Part shown: positions 9,425-17,863 of the stretch, piece after piece
How positions within the stretch are numbered: the first letter of the stretch is position 1
Layout: each line of letters starts with the position of its first letter
Assembly: GCF_018409545.1 (NCBI RefSeq)
Contig: NZ_AP024563.1
Location: forward strand, 62,001-126,000
Source of the DNA: Allochromatium tepidum
Lineage (GTDB): Bacteria > Pseudomonadota > Gammaproteobacteria > Chromatiales > Chromatiaceae
Direction of reading: 5' to 3'
DNA length: 64,000 bases
Notes under the pieces: model-generated
Told to the model about the DNA's origin: nothing
Databases searched by the model: none
Seen by the model: the letters and a program-made list of their open reading frames with translations, nothing else
Program-made: the position numbers and the translations under genes

Positions 9425-12205
9425 TCAGAACTCTTCCCACTGATCACCCTCGTCGGCGGCCAACGTCGGCTTGGGCCGTTTGGCGACCGAGGCGCTGCTC
9501 GTCTTGCGCGCGGGTTCGGGCGTTTGGGGGCGAGACTGGACCCTGGCTGGAGCCGAGGCGCGGGTGAGTTTGAAGATGGAGACGATCTGCGACAAGACGC
9601 GCGTCTGATCCTCCAGACTCTCGGCGGCGGCGGCGGCCTGTTCGACCAGAGCGGCGTTCTGCTGGGTGACTTCATCCATCTGGGCGATGGCCTTGGTCAC
9701 TTGCTCGATTCCCGAACTCTGCTCACGCGAGGCTCCACTGATCTCATCGACCAGCGTCGTGACCTGACGGAAGCTGTCGAGGATCTCGGACATGGTCGAG
9801 CCGGCCTGCGCGGCCAGCTCGGCGCCGCCCTCGACCTTGCCCACCGAGTCGGTGATGAGCTCCTTGATCTCCTTGGCCGCCTGGGCGCTGCGCTGGGCCA
9901 GATTGCGCACCTCGGCGGCGACCACCGCGAAGCCGCGCCCCTGCTCGCCGGCACGCGCCGCCTCCACGGCCGCGTTGAGCGCCAGAATGTTGGTCTGGAA
10001 GGCGATGCCGTCGATGACGCTGATGATGTCGGCGATGCGCCGGCTCGACTCCCGGATGTCGCTCATGGTGCCGACGACACGCTGGACCATGTCCCCGCCG
10101 CGCGCGGCGATGGTGTTGGCGTGCTGGGCCAGTGAGTTGGCCTGTTCGGCGTTCTGGGCGTTCTGCTTGACCGTGGCGTTGAGTTCCTCCATGGAACTGG
10201 CCGTTTCTTCCAGGCTTGCGGCCTGTTCCTCGGTGCGCTGACTGAGATCCTGGTTGCCCGAGGCGATCTCGCCCGCGGCGGTGCTGATGGCCTCCGAGAC
10301 TTCCAGGATGCGTCCGACCACCTCGCGCAGACGCGCGACCGTGGTGTTGGTGTCCTCCTTGACCTGACCGAAGGTGCCGCTGTAATCGGCCTCGATGGTG
10401 CGGTTGAGATCGCCCGAAGCCATGGCATTGAGCACGGCGGCGACATCGGCCAGCCCCCGGGCCATGATCTCGATCAGGCGGTTGAGTCCCTCGCCCAACT
10501 GTAAGAAAAAGCCGTCCTTGCCCTGGAGCTCGATGCGGCGCGTGAAGTCGCCGTTGGCCGCCGCCTGGACCAGCTCGGCGATCTCATGTTCGGCCGTGAC
10601 CTCATTGGTGCGATCACGCCATTGCGTGACCCGACCGGCATAATGACCGTCGTCGTCCCAGACCGGCGTGGCGATGAGCCTTAGATGGCGTTTGGCAAAG
10701 AGCATGTCGAAGTGTCGGGTCTCGGTGAGTTGCTCGCGATAGGCCGCGGCAACGGCCGGATCCTCGAAATGCTGCGCCAGGGTCGAGCCGATCAAGCGGT
10801 CGGGATCGAAATCCGGGCTGTGACGCCGGATCTCAGGCGTCAGGGCTCGCCACAGATCCATGCAAGCCTTGTTCATGTAGATCAACTGGTTGAGATTGTT
10901 CGAGATCGTGACCGGCAGGGTGGCATTGTTCAGACCGATACGGATGCGTAGATTCTCCTGCGCCACGCGCCGCGCGTCCTGGATATCGAAGTTGAGCCGG
11001 GCCTGGACCGACTTGACCGCCAGCATCATCTCACCGAGTTCGTCCTGGTTGTCGATGACGATGCGGGTGCTGTAGTCGCCGTTGGCGAGGGCTTCCAGAT
11101 AGCCGAGCGTCTTGCGTAGCGGACGGGTGATCTTACGCACCAGCCAGACGCCGAGCAGGATGGCCGTCACCAGCGCCAACAGTGAGAAGGCGATGGCCTG
11201 GCGTTCGGCCAGCTTCGCGGACGCAATGGCGGCGTCGCGCTCGGCTTGCGCGGCACGGCTGACCTTGCCGGCGGCGTCCATGATCAGATCCTTGTAGGAA
11301 CGCCAGACGACATTGTCCTGGGTGTCATAGATCTCCTTGGCGCCGATCAGGTCGCCGGTGCTGATCCGGATCAACACCTGACCCTGGATGCCGCTGTGGC
11401 GCTCGCGTTCCTGCTCGATGCGTTCGAGTACCTGGAGCGCCTCGCGGTCATCGGCCGAGAGCCGGCGCGCCGTTTCCAGATGCTGAGCGAATTGCCGGCT
11501 GCCTTTTTCGACATTGTTGCGCGCCTGCTTGTCGCTGGGTTCGAGCAGCAGATAGCGCATGGCGGCGGCCATCTGCAGACCCTCGCCGAGCATGCCGTCG
11601 TAGGCCTGTTCCAGGAGCTGGGTTTCATCGTTGATGTGCTGCAATTGCGCGGCGGCACGATCCAGGCTCATGAGCGAGAGCGCCAGCGCCAGCACGAAGA
11701 GCGCGGAGATGAGGAAGAGACCGCCCGGTAAGGCCCAGCCGATCGGTGTGTCGTTGATTTTGGCGATGATCCGGCGTAGCGGTCTTTGGGCCGGTTTGCC
11801 CGCGCGCAGCCGTGCATAGATCGCCTCGGCTTCGGCGATCTGCTCGCGCGTGGGCTTGCGGCGCACCGAGATATAGCCGGTGACTTTGCCATTCTCGCGT
11901 AGCGGCGAGACATTGGCCTCGACCCAGTAGAAGTCGCCGTTCTTGCAGCGGTTCTTGACCAGCCCGGTCCAGGGACGGCCGGACTGGATGGTCTGCCACA
12001 TGTCCTTGAAGGCCGCCGGCGGCATGTCGGGGTGACGGATGATATTCTGCGGGGCGCCCATCAGCTCCTGTTCGGTGAAGCCGCTGATGTCGACGAAATC
12101 CCGGTTGAAGTCGGTGATTCGTCCCTTGAGATCGGTCTTGGAGACGATCAGTTGGTCGTCACGCATCACATGCTCGGTGGCGGTGACGGGCAGATTCATG
12201 CGCAT
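9425..12205 (-). CDS. Methyl-accepting chemotaxis protein with PAS domains
   Basis: 926 residues. Order: an Aer-type PAS near residues 10-125 (GRITDFNRDF...MPPAAFKDMW, an FAD-binding type in Aer), a first membrane segment near 155-180, a four-helix-bundle-like periplasmic region, a second membrane segment near 335-357, HAMP, a second PAS-like segment (NLNQLIYMNKACMDLW), a second HAMP-like helix (ASGDLNRTIEADYSG), and a full chemoreceptor signalling hairpin with the conserved tip [20 protein letters not shown]. The C-terminus is QWEEF, resembling the NWETF pentapeptide that tethers CheR, so this is probably a major, adaptation-competent receptor. An energy- or redox-taxis role is an inference from the Aer-like PAS. 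It is transcribed away from the Sel1 lipoprotein gene; no che genes are adjacent. Confidence 0.92.
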   Translation of the reverse strand: MRMNLPVTATEHVMRDDQLIVSKTDLKGRITDFNRDFVDISGFTEQELMGAPQNIIRHPDMPPAAFKDMWQTIQSGRPWTGLVKNRCKNGDFYWVEANVSPLRENGKVTGYISVRRKPTREQIAEAEAIYARLRAGKPAQRPLRRIIAKINDTPIGWALPGGLFLISALFVLALALSLMSLDRAAAQLQHINDETQLLEQAYDGMLGEGLQMAAAMRYLLLEPSDKQARNNVEKGSRQFAQHLETARRLSADDREALQVLERIEQERERHSGIQGQVLIRISTGDLIGAKEIYDTQDNVVWRSYKDLIMDAAGKVSRAAQAERDAAIASAKLAERQAIAFSLLALVTAILLGVWLVRKITRPLRKTLGYLEALANGDYSTRIVIDNQDELGEMMLAVKSVQARLNFDIQDARRVAQENLRIRIGLNNATLPVTISNNLNQLIYMNKACMDLWRALTPEIRRHSPDFDPDRLIGSTLAQHFEDPAVAAAYREQLTETRHFDMLFAKRHLRLIATPVWDDDGHYAGRVTQWRDRTNEVTAEHEIAELVQAAANGDFTRRIELQGKDGFFLQLGEGLNRLIEIMARGLADVAAVLNAMASGDLNRTIEADYSGTFGQVKEDTNTTVARLREVVGRILEVSEAISTAAGEIASGNQDLSQRTEEQAASLEETASSMEELNATVKQNAQNAEQANSLAQHANTIAARGGDMVQRVVGTMSDIRESSRRIADIISVIDGIAFQTNILALNAAVEAARAGEQGRGFAVVAAEVRNLAQRSAQAAKEIKELITDSVGKVEGGAELAAQAGSTMSEILDSFRQVTTLVDEISGASREQSSGIEQVTKAIAQMDEVTQQNAALVEQAAAAAESLEDQTRVLSQIVSIFKLTRASAPARVQSRPQTPEPARKTSSASVAKRPKPTLAADEGDQWEEF

Positions 12206-12366
12206 GGTTGGTCGTGTCCCCTCATGTCGTTACGGCTTGGGCGCGATTCGGCAAAATCGACCAAGCATTGAATGTCGTGCCGGACAAGTCAAGCCTCGGA
12301 AAGGGTTCGATCGGCCTATACTCATCATCTTCCGATCGCAATCTGGAATCCGCCGAGGTGGCTCAC

Positions 12367-13353
12367 ATGGTCCGTTTCGCGTCTAGTCGTTTCCTATCGC
12401 TGTCCGGTTCCGCCTTGATGGTCGTGACGCTCGGCGCCTGCGTTTCCACGCCCGATTCGGGTGAGGGTCTGGGCATCGAGCCCATCGCGCCCGGTCGCGG
12501 CATCGATGATTTCGTCCTGGTCGACTGCCTGCTGCCGGGCCGGATCCGCCAACTCGGAACCCGGATGACCTATCTGAGTCCGCGCCGTATGGTCAAGTCG
12601 ACCAAGAGCGACTGCGCCATCCGGGGAGGGGAGTTCGTGCTCTTCGATCGCTCGGATTACTCCAGCGCCCTCGCCACCCTGCTGCCTAAGGCACGCGCGG
12701 GCGATCCCGTGGCCCAGACCTATGTCGGCGAGATCTATGAAAAGGGGTTGGGACTGCCCGCGCCCGATTACGCCGGCGCCGCCGACTGGTATCGCCGGGC
12801 GGCCGAGCAGAATCATGCCCCGGCCCAGATCAATCTGGGGACGCTCTATGAACGCGGTCTGGGGGTTCCGGCCGACAAGGCCAGGGCGCTCGATCTCTAT
12901 CGCCGTGCCTCGGGGCTGACCGAGGATCGCCTGATCTTCGAGTCCAGACTCAACGCCGAACGCGAGGCCTTCCAGCGCGAGCTTGCGGTGCGCAACCGGG
13001 TCGCCGCCTCACTGCGCACCCAGTTGCAGCAGTCCAAGGCCGTCGCCGAAGCGGCTCCGTCGCCGACCCCGGCTCCAGCCTCTCCGAGACCGACCGCGCC
13101 GAAAGCGGCCCCGATGACCACACCCGCCCCGGTCGATCCGGTGCAATTGCGGCGTCAGGCCCAGAGTCAGGCGCTCGACGCCAAGAGCGAGGCCGAGCGC
13201 ATCGAGAGGGAGCTGCATGCCATCGAGCAGCTCAAGCAGAGCGAGGCCGGCGCCTCGGGCAAGGCCGCGCAGCTCGGCAAGCTGGAACTCGTGCGTCGAG
13301 ATCAACGCCGGTCGTTGCTCGACACCTCGCTTCAGCTCTCGCAGGTCCAGTAG
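12367..13353 (+). CDS. Sel1-repeat lipoprotein
   Basis: 328 residues. The start at 12367 is chosen because it opens a lipoprotein signal: basic N-terminus, hydrophobic core and lipobox LGAC. After the signal comes a region of unknown type, then two adjacent Sel1-like repeats (PVAQTYVGEIYEKGLGL and APAQINLGTLYERGLGV), then a proline/alanine-rich linker and a charged, probably coiled-coil C-terminal segment. Sel1 repeats mediate protein-protein contacts; the protein is probably an outer-membrane or periplasmic scaffold. Six bases after its stop the 5'-nucleotidase gene starts, so both are likely one transcript. I recognise the architecture but no specific function. Confidence 0.8.
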   Translation: MVRFASSRFLSLSGSALMVVTLGACVSTPDSGEGLGIEPIAPGRGIDDFVLVDCLLPGRIRQLGTRMTYLSPRRMVKSTKSDCAIRGGEFVLFDRSDYSSALATLLPKARAGDPVAQTYVGEIYEKGLGLPAPDYAGAADWYRRAAEQNHAPAQINLGTLYERGLGVPADKARALDLYRRASGLTEDRLIFESRLNAEREAFQRELAVRNRVAASLRTQLQQSKAVAEAAPSPTPAPASPRPTAPKAAPMTTPAPVDPVQLRRQAQSQALDAKSEAERIERELHAIEQLKQSEAGASGKAAQLGKLELVRRDQRRSLLDTSLQLSQVQ

Positions 13354-13359
13354 GTGCGT

Positions 13360-15270
13360 ATGAGTCATCGACGGATGATCGGGGCGCTGACAGGACTGGC
13401 GCTCCTCGTCTCGGTCGCGACGGCGGCCGAGACGGACACGGACGCTTTCGACCTAACCATTCTGCATATCAACGACCACCATTCGCATCTCGAACCCAGG
13501 CTGGACGCGCGGCTGGAGTTCCCTGACCCCCTCGGCGCCATCGAGGTCGAGATGGGTGGTTTCGCCCGTGTCGTGGCCGGAATCCGGGAACTGCGCGCGC
13601 GCTATCCGGCGAGTCTGGCCCTGCACGCCGGCGATGCCGTCACAGGCACGCTCTATTACACGCTGTTCAAGGGCGAGGCCGACGCGGCGGCCATGAATCA
13701 GGTCTGCTTCGACGCCTATGCGTTGGGTAATCACGAGTTCGACGATGGCGACGCCGGGTTGGCGCATTTTCTCCGGATGCTCACCGGCGATCCGTCCGGC
13801 TGCCGGACTCCGGTGCTGGCGGCGAACGTCGTTCCGGCGCTGGGGACACCGCTCTATCCGCGTGCGGGTGAACGCCTGATCCAGCCTGAGGTGGTGCTGA
13901 GGGTCGCCGGCCGGCGCATCGGGATCATCGGACTCGACATCTCGGGCAAGACCCGGCGCTCGTCGCGTCCGCTCGACTCGACGGTCTTCCTCGACGAACT
14001 CACGACCGCGCAACAGCGGATCGATGCACTCACGGCCCAGGGGATCGACAAGATCCTGCTGCTGACCCATCGGCAGTATCTCAACGATCTCGACATGGCG
14101 CTGCGTCTGCGCGGAGTCGATGCCATCATCGGCGGCGATTCGCACAGTCTGCTCGGCGAGTCATTCGCGGGCTGGGGGCTGAATCCGAGCGGTCCCTATC
14201 CGACCGAGACACGCGATCCGGACGGCAACCGCGTCTGTGTCGTGCAGGCCTGGCAGTACGCGAGTGTCGTCGGCGAGCTGCATCTGAGCTTTGACGCCGA
14301 CGGGCATGTGACGCGCTGCGCGGGGACGCCGCATCTGCTCCTGGGCGAGCGATTCGCGCGCGATGGCCGGCCGCTGGACGGCGAGGCGCGTCAGGCGGTG
14401 CTCGATGCCGTCGCGGCGGCGCCCGAACTTGGGATCGTCGCGCCCGATCCGTCCACCCTGGCCCTGATCGGGCGCTATTCCGAGCAGGTCGAGCGGCTCA
14501 AGCAGACCATCGTCGGGGTAGCGGTTCAGGATCTCTGTCTGGAGCGGGTGCCGGGGCAGGGGTTGAGTGCCATCTGTGACCTGCGCGCGACCCAGGCCCA
14601 TGGCGGGGACATCCAGCAACTGGTGACGGCGGCCTATCTGGCGCGTGTTCCGGCGGCGGACGTGGCGATCCAGAACGCGGGCGGGGCGCGGATCGACATC
14701 CCCGCCGGCCCGATCAGCATCAGCGACGTCTACAGCCTTTTGCCCTTCGCCAATACCCTGGTCGAGCTGCGTTTGACCGGCACCGAGATCAAGAGCGCGC
14801 TGGAAGAGGCCGTCGCCGGCTTCATGGATCAGGCGGACGGATCGGGCGGCGCCTATCCGGTGGCGGCCAATCTGCGCTGGGAACTGGATCTGAGCCGGCC
14901 GCGCGGACAACGCTTCAGCCGCATCGAGATCCGGCGGCGCGGTGCGCCTGACTGGCGGCCGCTGGAGGACGCCGAGGAAGTGGTCGTCGTGACCAACAGT
15001 TTCCTGGCCGGTGGTGGTGATGGTTACGCGACCTTCAAGCGCGCGAGCGAGGAGGGGCGCGCCACCGATACCTTCATCGATTATGCTCAGGGCTTCATCG
15101 ATTATTTGCAGCAGGATCTCGGCGGCGCGGCGCCCGGTGATCCGATCCTTGCCACGCCGCCCGAGGTTCGGGCGCTTCCCTGCGCCGATTACAGCACCCA
15201 GCGCTTCGTCGATGGGTTGGGCCGACCGTTGCAGCCGGACCCGGCGGTGCTTCAGAACTGCGGCGGCTAA
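13360..15270 (+). CDS. Periplasmic 5'-nucleotidase / NAD nucleotidase-like protein
   Basis: 636 residues from ATG 13360 (a GTG two codons upstream, directly after the previous stop, is an alternative). It has a signal peptide of about 25 residues ending in ATAA. The N-terminal calcineurin-like metallophosphatase domain carries [18 protein letters not shown] and [11 protein letters not shown]; the C-terminal 5'-nucleotidase domain carries [25 protein letters not shown] and [10 protein letters not shown]. This is the UshA/NadN family, which hydrolyses nucleotides (or NAD) in the periplasm for phosphate and nucleoside scavenging. Several features ([10 protein letters not shown], long C-terminal extension with cysteine) resemble NadN, but substrate cannot be decided from sequence. 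It converges with the oadB remnant, with a 4-base 3' overlap. Confidence 0.9.
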   Translation: MSHRRMIGALTGLALLVSVATAAETDTDAFDLTILHINDHHSHLEPRLDARLEFPDPLGAIEVEMGGFARVVAGIRELRARYPASLALHAGDAVTGTLYYTLFKGEADAAAMNQVCFDAYALGNHEFDDGDAGLAHFLRMLTGDPSGCRTPVLAANVVPALGTPLYPRAGERLIQPEVVLRVAGRRIGIIGLDISGKTRRSSRPLDSTVFLDELTTAQQRIDALTAQGIDKILLLTHRQYLNDLDMALRLRGVDAIIGGDSHSLLGESFAGWGLNPSGPYPTETRDPDGNRVCVVQAWQYASVVGELHLSFDADGHVTRCAGTPHLLLGERFARDGRPLDGEARQAVLDAVAAAPELGIVAPDPSTLALIGRYSEQVERLKQTIVGVAVQDLCLERVPGQGLSAICDLRATQAHGGDIQQLVTAAYLARVPAADVAIQNAGGARIDIPAGPISISDVYSLLPFANTLVELRLTGTEIKSALEEAVAGFMDQADGSGGAYPVAANLRWELDLSRPRGQRFSRIEIRRRGAPDWRPLEDAEEVVVVTNSFLAGGGDGYATFKRASEEGRATDTFIDYAQGFIDYLQQDLGGAAPGDPILATPPEVRALPCADYSTQRFVDGLGRPLQPDPAVLQNCGG

Positions 15271-16076
15271 CCGCCCACCAGGGCCAGCAGCACGCCGGCC
15301 GCAACCGCCGAACCGATGACGCCGGCCGCCCCGATCAGCGGATTGACCTTGCCGCCCGTGACCCGATGCATGATCTTGCCCATGATGACGCCGGCGGCGG
15401 TGCCGATGCAGAAGGCGAGCGCCCCCAGCAGCAGGATGCCCAGCGTCTCCATGGTCAGGAACTTGTCGGCCGAGAGCCTGGAGCCGACCGCCAGACCCAG
15501 CAGGATGGTGACGATGTTGATGATCTCGTTCTGCGCCGCGCGGCTCAGACGCTCGACCACGCCGCCTCGCGCAGCAGATTGCCGAAGGTCAGCATCCCGA
15601 TCAGAGGCGCGGCCGAGGGCAGCAGCAGGGCACAGAGGATCAGCACCACGAAGGGGAAGACGATGCGCTCCAGCCGCGAGACCGGACGCAACTGCTGCAT
15701 GACCACCGCACGCTCCTTCTTGGTCGTCAGAGCGCGCATAATCGGCGGCTGGATGATCGGCACCGGGGCCATGTAGGAATAGGCCGCGACCGCGATCGCC
15801 CCGAGCAGCTCGGGCGCGAGCTCGGAGGCCAGGAAGATGGCGGTGGGACCGTCGGCGCCGCCGATGATGGCGATCGCCGAGGCCTCCTTGAGCGTGAAAT
15901 CGAAGCCCGGCAGAAAATTGAGCGCCATGGCCCCGAGCAGCGTGCCGAAGATGCCGAACTGTGCCGCCGCCCCCCAGCAGCAGGGTCGAGGGCCGCGCGA
16001 TCAGGGCGCTGAAGTCGGTCAGCGCCCCGACGCCCATGAAGATCAGCAGCGGAAAGACTCCGGTCTCGATTCCATC
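15267..16076 (-). pseudogene. oadB: Oxaloacetate decarboxylase beta subunit (oadB) remnant
   Basis: Reading the minus strand from about 16076, homology starts mid-protein ([17 protein letters not shown]), so the N-terminal half is gone. Near 15970 an extra base in a G run shifts the frame; the correct continuation ([20 protein letters not shown], then [20 protein letters not shown] and [13 protein letters not shown]) is in the next frame until about 15555, where a one-base loss shifts it again. The third piece runs from [12 protein letters not shown] to the C-terminus ALVGG but lacks about 35 conserved residues between NPLIGAAG and VIGSAVAAG. OadB is the membrane Na+-pumping subunit; the alpha and gamma subunits are not adjacent. 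Truncation plus two frameshifts plus internal deletion means a true pseudogene. Confidence 0.88.
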
Positions 16077-16102
16077 ATGGCGTCAGCCCAGCACGATCAG
16101 GC

Positions 16103-16270
16103 TTACTTGATCTTGCCTTCCTTGTACATGACGTGCTGGCGGATGACGGGATCGAACTTCTTGATCTCCATCTTGCCGGGCTGATTGCGCTTGTTCTTGG
16201 TCGTGGTGTAGAAGTGACCGGTTCCGGCGCTGGAGTTCAGGCGGATCTTTTCGCGTGCGGCCTTGGCCAT
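16103..16270 (-). CDS. rpmG: 50S ribosomal protein L33
   Basis: 55 residues beginning [17 protein letters not shown] and ending VMYKEGKIK. The [12 protein letters not shown] block and the [10 protein letters not shown] tail are characteristic of L33 of the zinc-independent (C-) type: no CxxC pairs are present. It lies 15 bases downstream of rpmB on the same strand, the normal rpmB-rpmG operon order. It is short enough to be missed by length-filtered gene finding. Confidence 0.96.
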   Translation of the reverse strand: MAKAAREKIRLNSSAGTGHFYTTTKNKRNQPGKMEIKKFDPVIRQHVMYKEGKIK

Positions 16271-16285
16271 GGGGGAATCCTCCGG

Positions 16286-16522
16286 TTAGACCTTGACGCC
16301 GTCGGCGCGCAGGTCGACGAGCACCGCATCGATGCCCTTCTTGTCGATGGTGCGCATGGCCTTGGTGGTCAGGCGCAGCTTCACCCAGCGCTTCTCGGCC
16401 TCGACCCAGAACCGCTTTTCGTGCAGATTCGGCAGGAAACGGCGTTTGGTTTTGTTGTTCGCGTGCGAGACGTTGTTGCCGGTGAGGGGGCGCTTACCGG
16501 TAACCTGACAGACCTTGGACAT
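16286..16522 (-). CDS. rpmB: 50S ribosomal protein L28
   Basis: 78 residues, the same length as E. coli L28, starting [20 protein letters not shown] and containing [13 protein letters not shown] and [15 protein letters not shown]. The start is fixed by homology at 16522; the open frame upstream of it has no family similarity. No CxxC zinc pairs are seen, matching the zinc-free paralogue type also seen for L33 here. It forms an operon with rpmG and is divergent from the DUF423 gene. Confidence 0.97.
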   Translation of the reverse strand: MSKVCQVTGKRPLTGNNVSHANNKTKRRFLPNLHEKRFWVEAEKRWVKLRLTTKAMRTIDKKGIDAVLVDLRADGVKV

Positions 16523-16685
16523 GGCGGGAATCCCTACAAGTCGGCGTTGTTCAGTGCTAAAGACCGCGCACTCTAACACAGTGGTCAAAATCGACGCAAC
16601 AGAAAACCCGATTCTCGTCATCGCCGGCGAGTTGTTGCAGAATGCTGCTCGAACCGCGTCTTTCGACGCTCCAGCGAGGAAAACC

Positions 16686-17078
16686 ATGTATCCCGCATCG
16701 CTCTGGATGACACTCGGTGCCGTCGGCGGTCTGCTGACGGTGGCGCTCGGCGCCTTTGGCGCGCACGGACTCAAGGGCCGGATCGATCCGGCGCTCCTGG
16801 CCAACTGGAACACCGCCGCCGATTATCTGGGCCTGCACGCGCTGGCACTGCTGGCCTGTGGTCTGACCCTGCTGCATCGGCCCGAGGCCGGGCTGGTGAA
16901 CTGGGCCGGTTGGGCCTTTGTGATCGGCGTCTGTCTGTTCAGCGGCAGTCTGTTCGCCATGACGCTCACCGGGCTGCGTCAGTTGGGCATGATCACGCCC
17001 ATCGGCGGTGTCCTGCTGATCCTGGCCTGGGCGCTGCTGGCCGTGGGCGCGGCGCGTCTGGCCGGCCCGTTGGTCTGA
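16686..17078 (+). CDS. DUF423 small membrane protein (YgdD-like)
   Basis: 130 residues with four hydrophobic segments. The family blocks [11 protein letters not shown] (here [11 protein letters not shown]), HALALLA and [16 protein letters not shown]...[13 protein letters not shown] are all present. DUF423/YgdD proteins are conserved inner-membrane proteins of unknown function. Start ATG 16686 follows an AGGAAA ribosome-binding site; an upstream open frame exists but is not conserved. The gene lies 22 bases before rsmE and is probably co-transcribed with it. Confidence 0.9.
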   Translation: MYPASLWMTLGAVGGLLTVALGAFGAHGLKGRIDPALLANWNTAADYLGLHALALLACGLTLLHRPEAGLVNWAGWAFVIGVCLFSGSLFAMTLTGLRQLGMITPIGGVLLILAWALLAVGAARLAGPLV

Positions 17079-17100
17079 GTACGGAGCGAGACCGAGCCTC

Positions 17101-17847
17101 ATGCGTCTGACCCGTCTCCATGTCGACCTCGAGCTGACGCCCGGCGCCGAGTTCGATCTACCGAGCGCCCAGGCCCGTCATGCGGTGCAGGTACTGCGGC
17201 TCGAACGCGATGCATCCCTGGTGCTGTTCAATGGCGATGGACACGACTATCCGGCCCGTTTGATCGAGGTGCGGCGCGATCGGGTGCGTGTCCTGATCGA
17301 GTCGCGCGGCGACCCGGAGCCGGAATCCAGGCTCGACATCCATCTGGCGCTCGGCATCTCCAAGGGCGAGCGCATGGACTTCGCGATCCGGAAGGCCGTC
17401 GAACTGGGCGTGACCCGGATCACGCCGCTCTTCACCCGCCGCGCTCAGGTGCGGCTCGATGGGGCGCGACTCGACAAGCGGCTGGAGCACTGGCGCGGTG
17501 TGGTCATCGCAGCCTGCGAACAATCGGGGCGCAGACGCCTGCCGGTGCTGGAGCCGGCGGCCGATCTGGAATCCTGGCTGGTGACGGCGCTCGGGGAGGG
17601 CCGGACGCGCGGACTGCTGCTCGACCCGCTCGCCGAGCGGGCGCTACCGGCATTGCCGACGCCCGAATCGGGTCTGACGTTGTTGATCGGGCCGGAAGGT
17701 GGACTCGATTCGCGCGAGTGTGACCTAGCGCGGAACCACGGCTTTCAGGGCGTGCGTCTCGGCCCGCGCATCCTGCGCACGGAGACCGCTCCGCTGGCCG
17801 CCATTGCCGTGATCCAGGCGCTCTGGGGCGACTTCCGCGATCCCTGA
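17101..17847 (+). CDS. rsmE: 16S rRNA (uracil-1498-N3)-methyltransferase RsmE
   Basis: 248 residues. An N-terminal PUA-like part (HAVQVLRLERDASLVLFNGDG) precedes a SPOUT methyltransferase core. The trefoil-knot signature LLIGPEGGLDSREC and the C-terminal LGPRILRTETAPLAAIAVIQ are diagnostic, as is the KGERMDFAIRKAVELGV block. The enzyme methylates N3 of U1498 in 16S rRNA using S-adenosylmethionine. It converges with chpA, leaving only 16 bases between the two stops. Confidence 0.95.
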   Translation: MRLTRLHVDLELTPGAEFDLPSAQARHAVQVLRLERDASLVLFNGDGHDYPARLIEVRRDRVRVLIESRGDPEPESRLDIHLALGISKGERMDFAIRKAVELGVTRITPLFTRRAQVRLDGARLDKRLEHWRGVVIAACEQSGRRRLPVLEPAADLESWLVTALGEGRTRGLLLDPLAERALPALPTPESGLTLLIGPEGGLDSRECDLARNHGFQGVRLGPRILRTETAPLAAIAVIQALWGDFRDP

Positions 17848-17863
17848 GTCCGGATTCCGTGCT

